DNA from: Chryseosolibacter sp964551035
GTDB lineage: Bacteria > Bacteroidota > Bacteroidia > Cytophagales > Cyclobacteriaceae
Assembly (NCBI GenBank): GCA_964551035.1
Contig: CAZKBK010000015.1
Span: 1-64,000 of the forward strand
Direction of reading: 5' to 3'
DNA length: 64,000 nt
The position numbers and the translations under genes are program-made. Below the pieces are notes generated by a model that had not been told where the DNA came from, made no database searches, and was given only the letters and a program-made list of their open reading frames with translations. Below, piece after piece: positions 62,689 through 64,000 of this stretch (its first letter is position 1; every line of letters begins with the position of its first letter).

Positions 62689-63534
62689 ATGCGTGCAATC
62701 TGGAGAGGCCACATTCAGTTTTCGCTGGTCACCATTCCCGTTCGGATCTACAACGCCATCGACACCGCGCAGACGATCAGCTTTAACCTTTTGTCAAAGG
62801 AAGGACACAATCCTGTCGCTTATGAAAAAAAGGACAAGGTCACGGGTGAAACGCTGAAGACCGATGACATCGTCAAAGGATATCAGTATGAGCCCGGGCA
62901 GTACGTGATCGTTGAGGCGGAAGACTTTGAAAAGGTGAAGCTGAAGAGCGAGAAAGTGATCGAGATCGAGGGTTTCGTGGATACGGAGGAGGTGCATCCC
63001 ACGCTGTTCGAGGCACCGTATTACATAGGGCCGGACGGCGATGTCGCTGCGAAGACCTACGGCCTGTTGTCGGAAACGCTAAAACAAACGGGCAGGATTG
63101 CCGTGGGAAAAGTTGTGCTGCGCGATCGGGAAACCCCCCTGTTGCTGGCGCCTATGGAGGGAGGGATCGTCATGTACCGCCTCCGGTATCCGCACGAGGT
63201 CCGCGACATGAAGGAAGTGCCACAGATACGGGAAGTGAAGGCAGACAAGGAGCAACTGAAACTGGCTAAGACCCTGGTTGACTCGATGACGGTCAAGTTC
63301 GCAAGCATAGAAATGAAGGACAACTACTACGACAAATTGAAGGCGATCATCGATGCGAAAATCGAAGGCAAGGAGATCGTGGTAAGGGAAGAGGAAGCGC
63401 CGGAAGTGGTCGACATCATGACGGCCCTGAAAGCAAGCATCGACGCCGCCAAAAAGAAACCCATGGAAAAGGCGAAGGGGGAAGCCGCGAAGGAAACACG
63501 CGAAAAGCCGGCAAAGCGCCGCAAGGCAAGCTGA
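62689..63534 (+). CDS. ku: Ku DNA end-binding protein
   Basis: 281 residues; homodimeric ring that binds DNA ends and recruits LigD in non-homologous end joining. Opens M-R-A-I-W-R-G-H-I-Q-F-S-L-V-T-I-P-V, the bacterial Ku start. Core beta barrel has Y-I-G-P-D-G and G-K-V-V-L-R-D-R-E. The C-terminus is a Lys/Ala-rich tail of about 50 residues as in many bacterial Ku proteins. A TAACTTAG box lies about 40 bases upstream. Confidence 0.96.
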   Translation: MRAIWRGHIQFSLVTIPVRIYNAIDTAQTISFNLLSKEGHNPVAYEKKDKVTGETLKTDDIVKGYQYEPGQYVIVEAEDFEKVKLKSEKVIEIEGFVDTEEVHPTLFEAPYYIGPDGDVAAKTYGLLSETLKQTGRIAVGKVVLRDRETPLLLAPMEGGIVMYRLRYPHEVRDMKEVPQIREVKADKEQLKLAKTLVDSMTVKFASIEMKDNYYDKLKAIIDAKIEGKEIVVREEEAPEVVDIMTALKASIDAAKKKPMEKAKGEAAKETREKPAKRRKAS

Positions 63535-63588
63535 AGAAAATCGCCCTCCCGGCCGATCGTGCTGGAAAAATATTCGCGGTGAATGCCT

Positions 63589-63596
63589 TACCTTTG
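63589..63596 (+). promoter_or_regulatory. -7 box TACCTTTG, leaderless position
   Basis: Perfect TAnnTTTG ending 4 bases before ATG 63601; a transcript would start at or near the start codon. Confidence 0.5.
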
Positions 63597-63600
63597 TGGT

Positions 63601-64000
63601 ATGGCTAAAATCATCCAGTTTAACGCCAACGCGGGCCCGGAAAAGTTCGGGCTGCAACGTGTCCACCGCGGACGGGGCAAGGATGACAAAACGAGCCAGC
63701 TCAATCTCTTTGCAGGCGGAAAGGTCGTCCGGTTAAACCAACAGACATTTTTCGAAGAAGCCCTGTTGCTCGATGAGCAGGGCGAACGCGAATCGGCGCG
63801 GCAACGTTATCTCAAGGCCATTAGCGAGGGGGATTGTATCGCGGATTCATACTGCAATCTCGGTATCCTCGAATCCCAGGAAGGCCGTTTTCCGAAAGCC
63901 ATCGACTGTTTCACTTTGTGCCTGAAGCATGAGCCAAGGCACTACGAGGCCCACTATAACCTCGCAAACCTTTATGCCGAAGTGGGCAATCTCGGCCTCG
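63601..64000 (+). CDS. TPR-containing protein (3' partial)
   Basis: At least 133 codons, open to the window edge. The first ~45 residues are basic (M-A-K-I-I-Q-F-N-A-N-A-G-P-E-K-F); from about 48 on, tetratricopeptide units appear (F-E-E-A-L-L-L-D-E-Q-G-E-R-E-S-A-R; then Y-C-N-L-G-I-L-E-S-Q-E-G-R-F-P-K-A-I-D-C-F; then Y-E-A-H-Y-N-L-A-N-L-Y). No signal peptide, so cytosolic. Function depends on what lies beyond the edge. Confidence 0.8.
   Translation, partial: MAKIIQFNANAGPEKFGLQRVHRGRGKDDKTSQLNLFAGGKVVRLNQQTFFEEALLLDEQGERESARQRYLKAISEGDCIADSYCNLGILESQEGRFPKAIDCFTLCLKHEPRHYEAHYNLANLYAEVGNLGL

Overview
The window looks like chromosomal DNA of a Bacteroidota member, probably of the Cytophagales. 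The evidence is a type IX secretion (T9SS) locus with a gliding-motility-type C-terminal domain and a PorP/SprF protein, a TonB-dependent receptor paired with a DUF4249 lipoprotein, many lipoproteins, PD40/OmpA envelope proteins, DUF2911 and DUF3352 families, and eight perfect copies of the Bacteroidota -7 promoter box TAnnTTTG placed upstream of genes. Coding density is high and short ATGA overlaps are frequent. I see no phage, insertion sequence or CRISPR array. The first gene is cut at its 5' end and the last at its 3' end.

Layout. 1-7.4 kb: one operon encoding a giant HYR-repeat secreted protein, PorP/SprF, a TPR/PD40 envelope protein and a membrane sensor kinase, closed by a strong terminator. 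7.5-16.9 kb: CHRD and SprB-like/cytochrome lipoproteins, a BON-domain protein, an ABC ATPase with a zinc-ribbon partner, a VOC protein, a RibD/DHFR-like enzyme divergent from a GlxA-type regulator, and small envelope proteins. 17-31.7 kb: a DUF3352 protein, metallo-beta-lactamase-fold proteins and a fragment of another, DoxX, TonB receptor/DUF4249, an M16 double peptidase, a SAF-domain dehydrogenase and DUF2911. 31.7-42.9 kb: 3-methyladenine glycosylase, OmpA/PD40 protein, TetR, Dps, tRNA-Asp, two candidate structured RNAs, a response regulator, accA, and an operon of an MBL hydrolase, a patatin and urocanate hydratase. 43-49.7 kb: tyrS, then a coupled carbonic anhydrase / SulP transporter / degenerate carbonic anhydrase operon, a MazG-like protein and small proteins. 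49.7-64 kb: a C-terminal processing protease, TraB/GumN protein, TerB-ABCG fusion, an MFS symporter, and a non-homologous end-joining region with LigD, Ku and a frameshifted TPR gene between them.

The most interesting signals are: (a) the SulP operon, whose second carbonic anhydrase has lost two of three zinc ligands and the catalytic arginine yet stays full length; (b) two related three-hairpin RNA candidates about 0.9 kb apart, one with a promoter-like sequence shared with two protein genes; (c) a 31-bp operator-like motif, two copies between the GlxA-type regulator and the divergent RibD-like operon and a weaker third at the same distance before DoxX, which suggests a small regulon; (d) a sensor kinase co-translated with a T9SS adhesin and its PorP partner; and (e) a perfect intrinsic terminator inside the 5' end of the following reading frame. 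All function calls come from reading motifs by eye; no database search was run.
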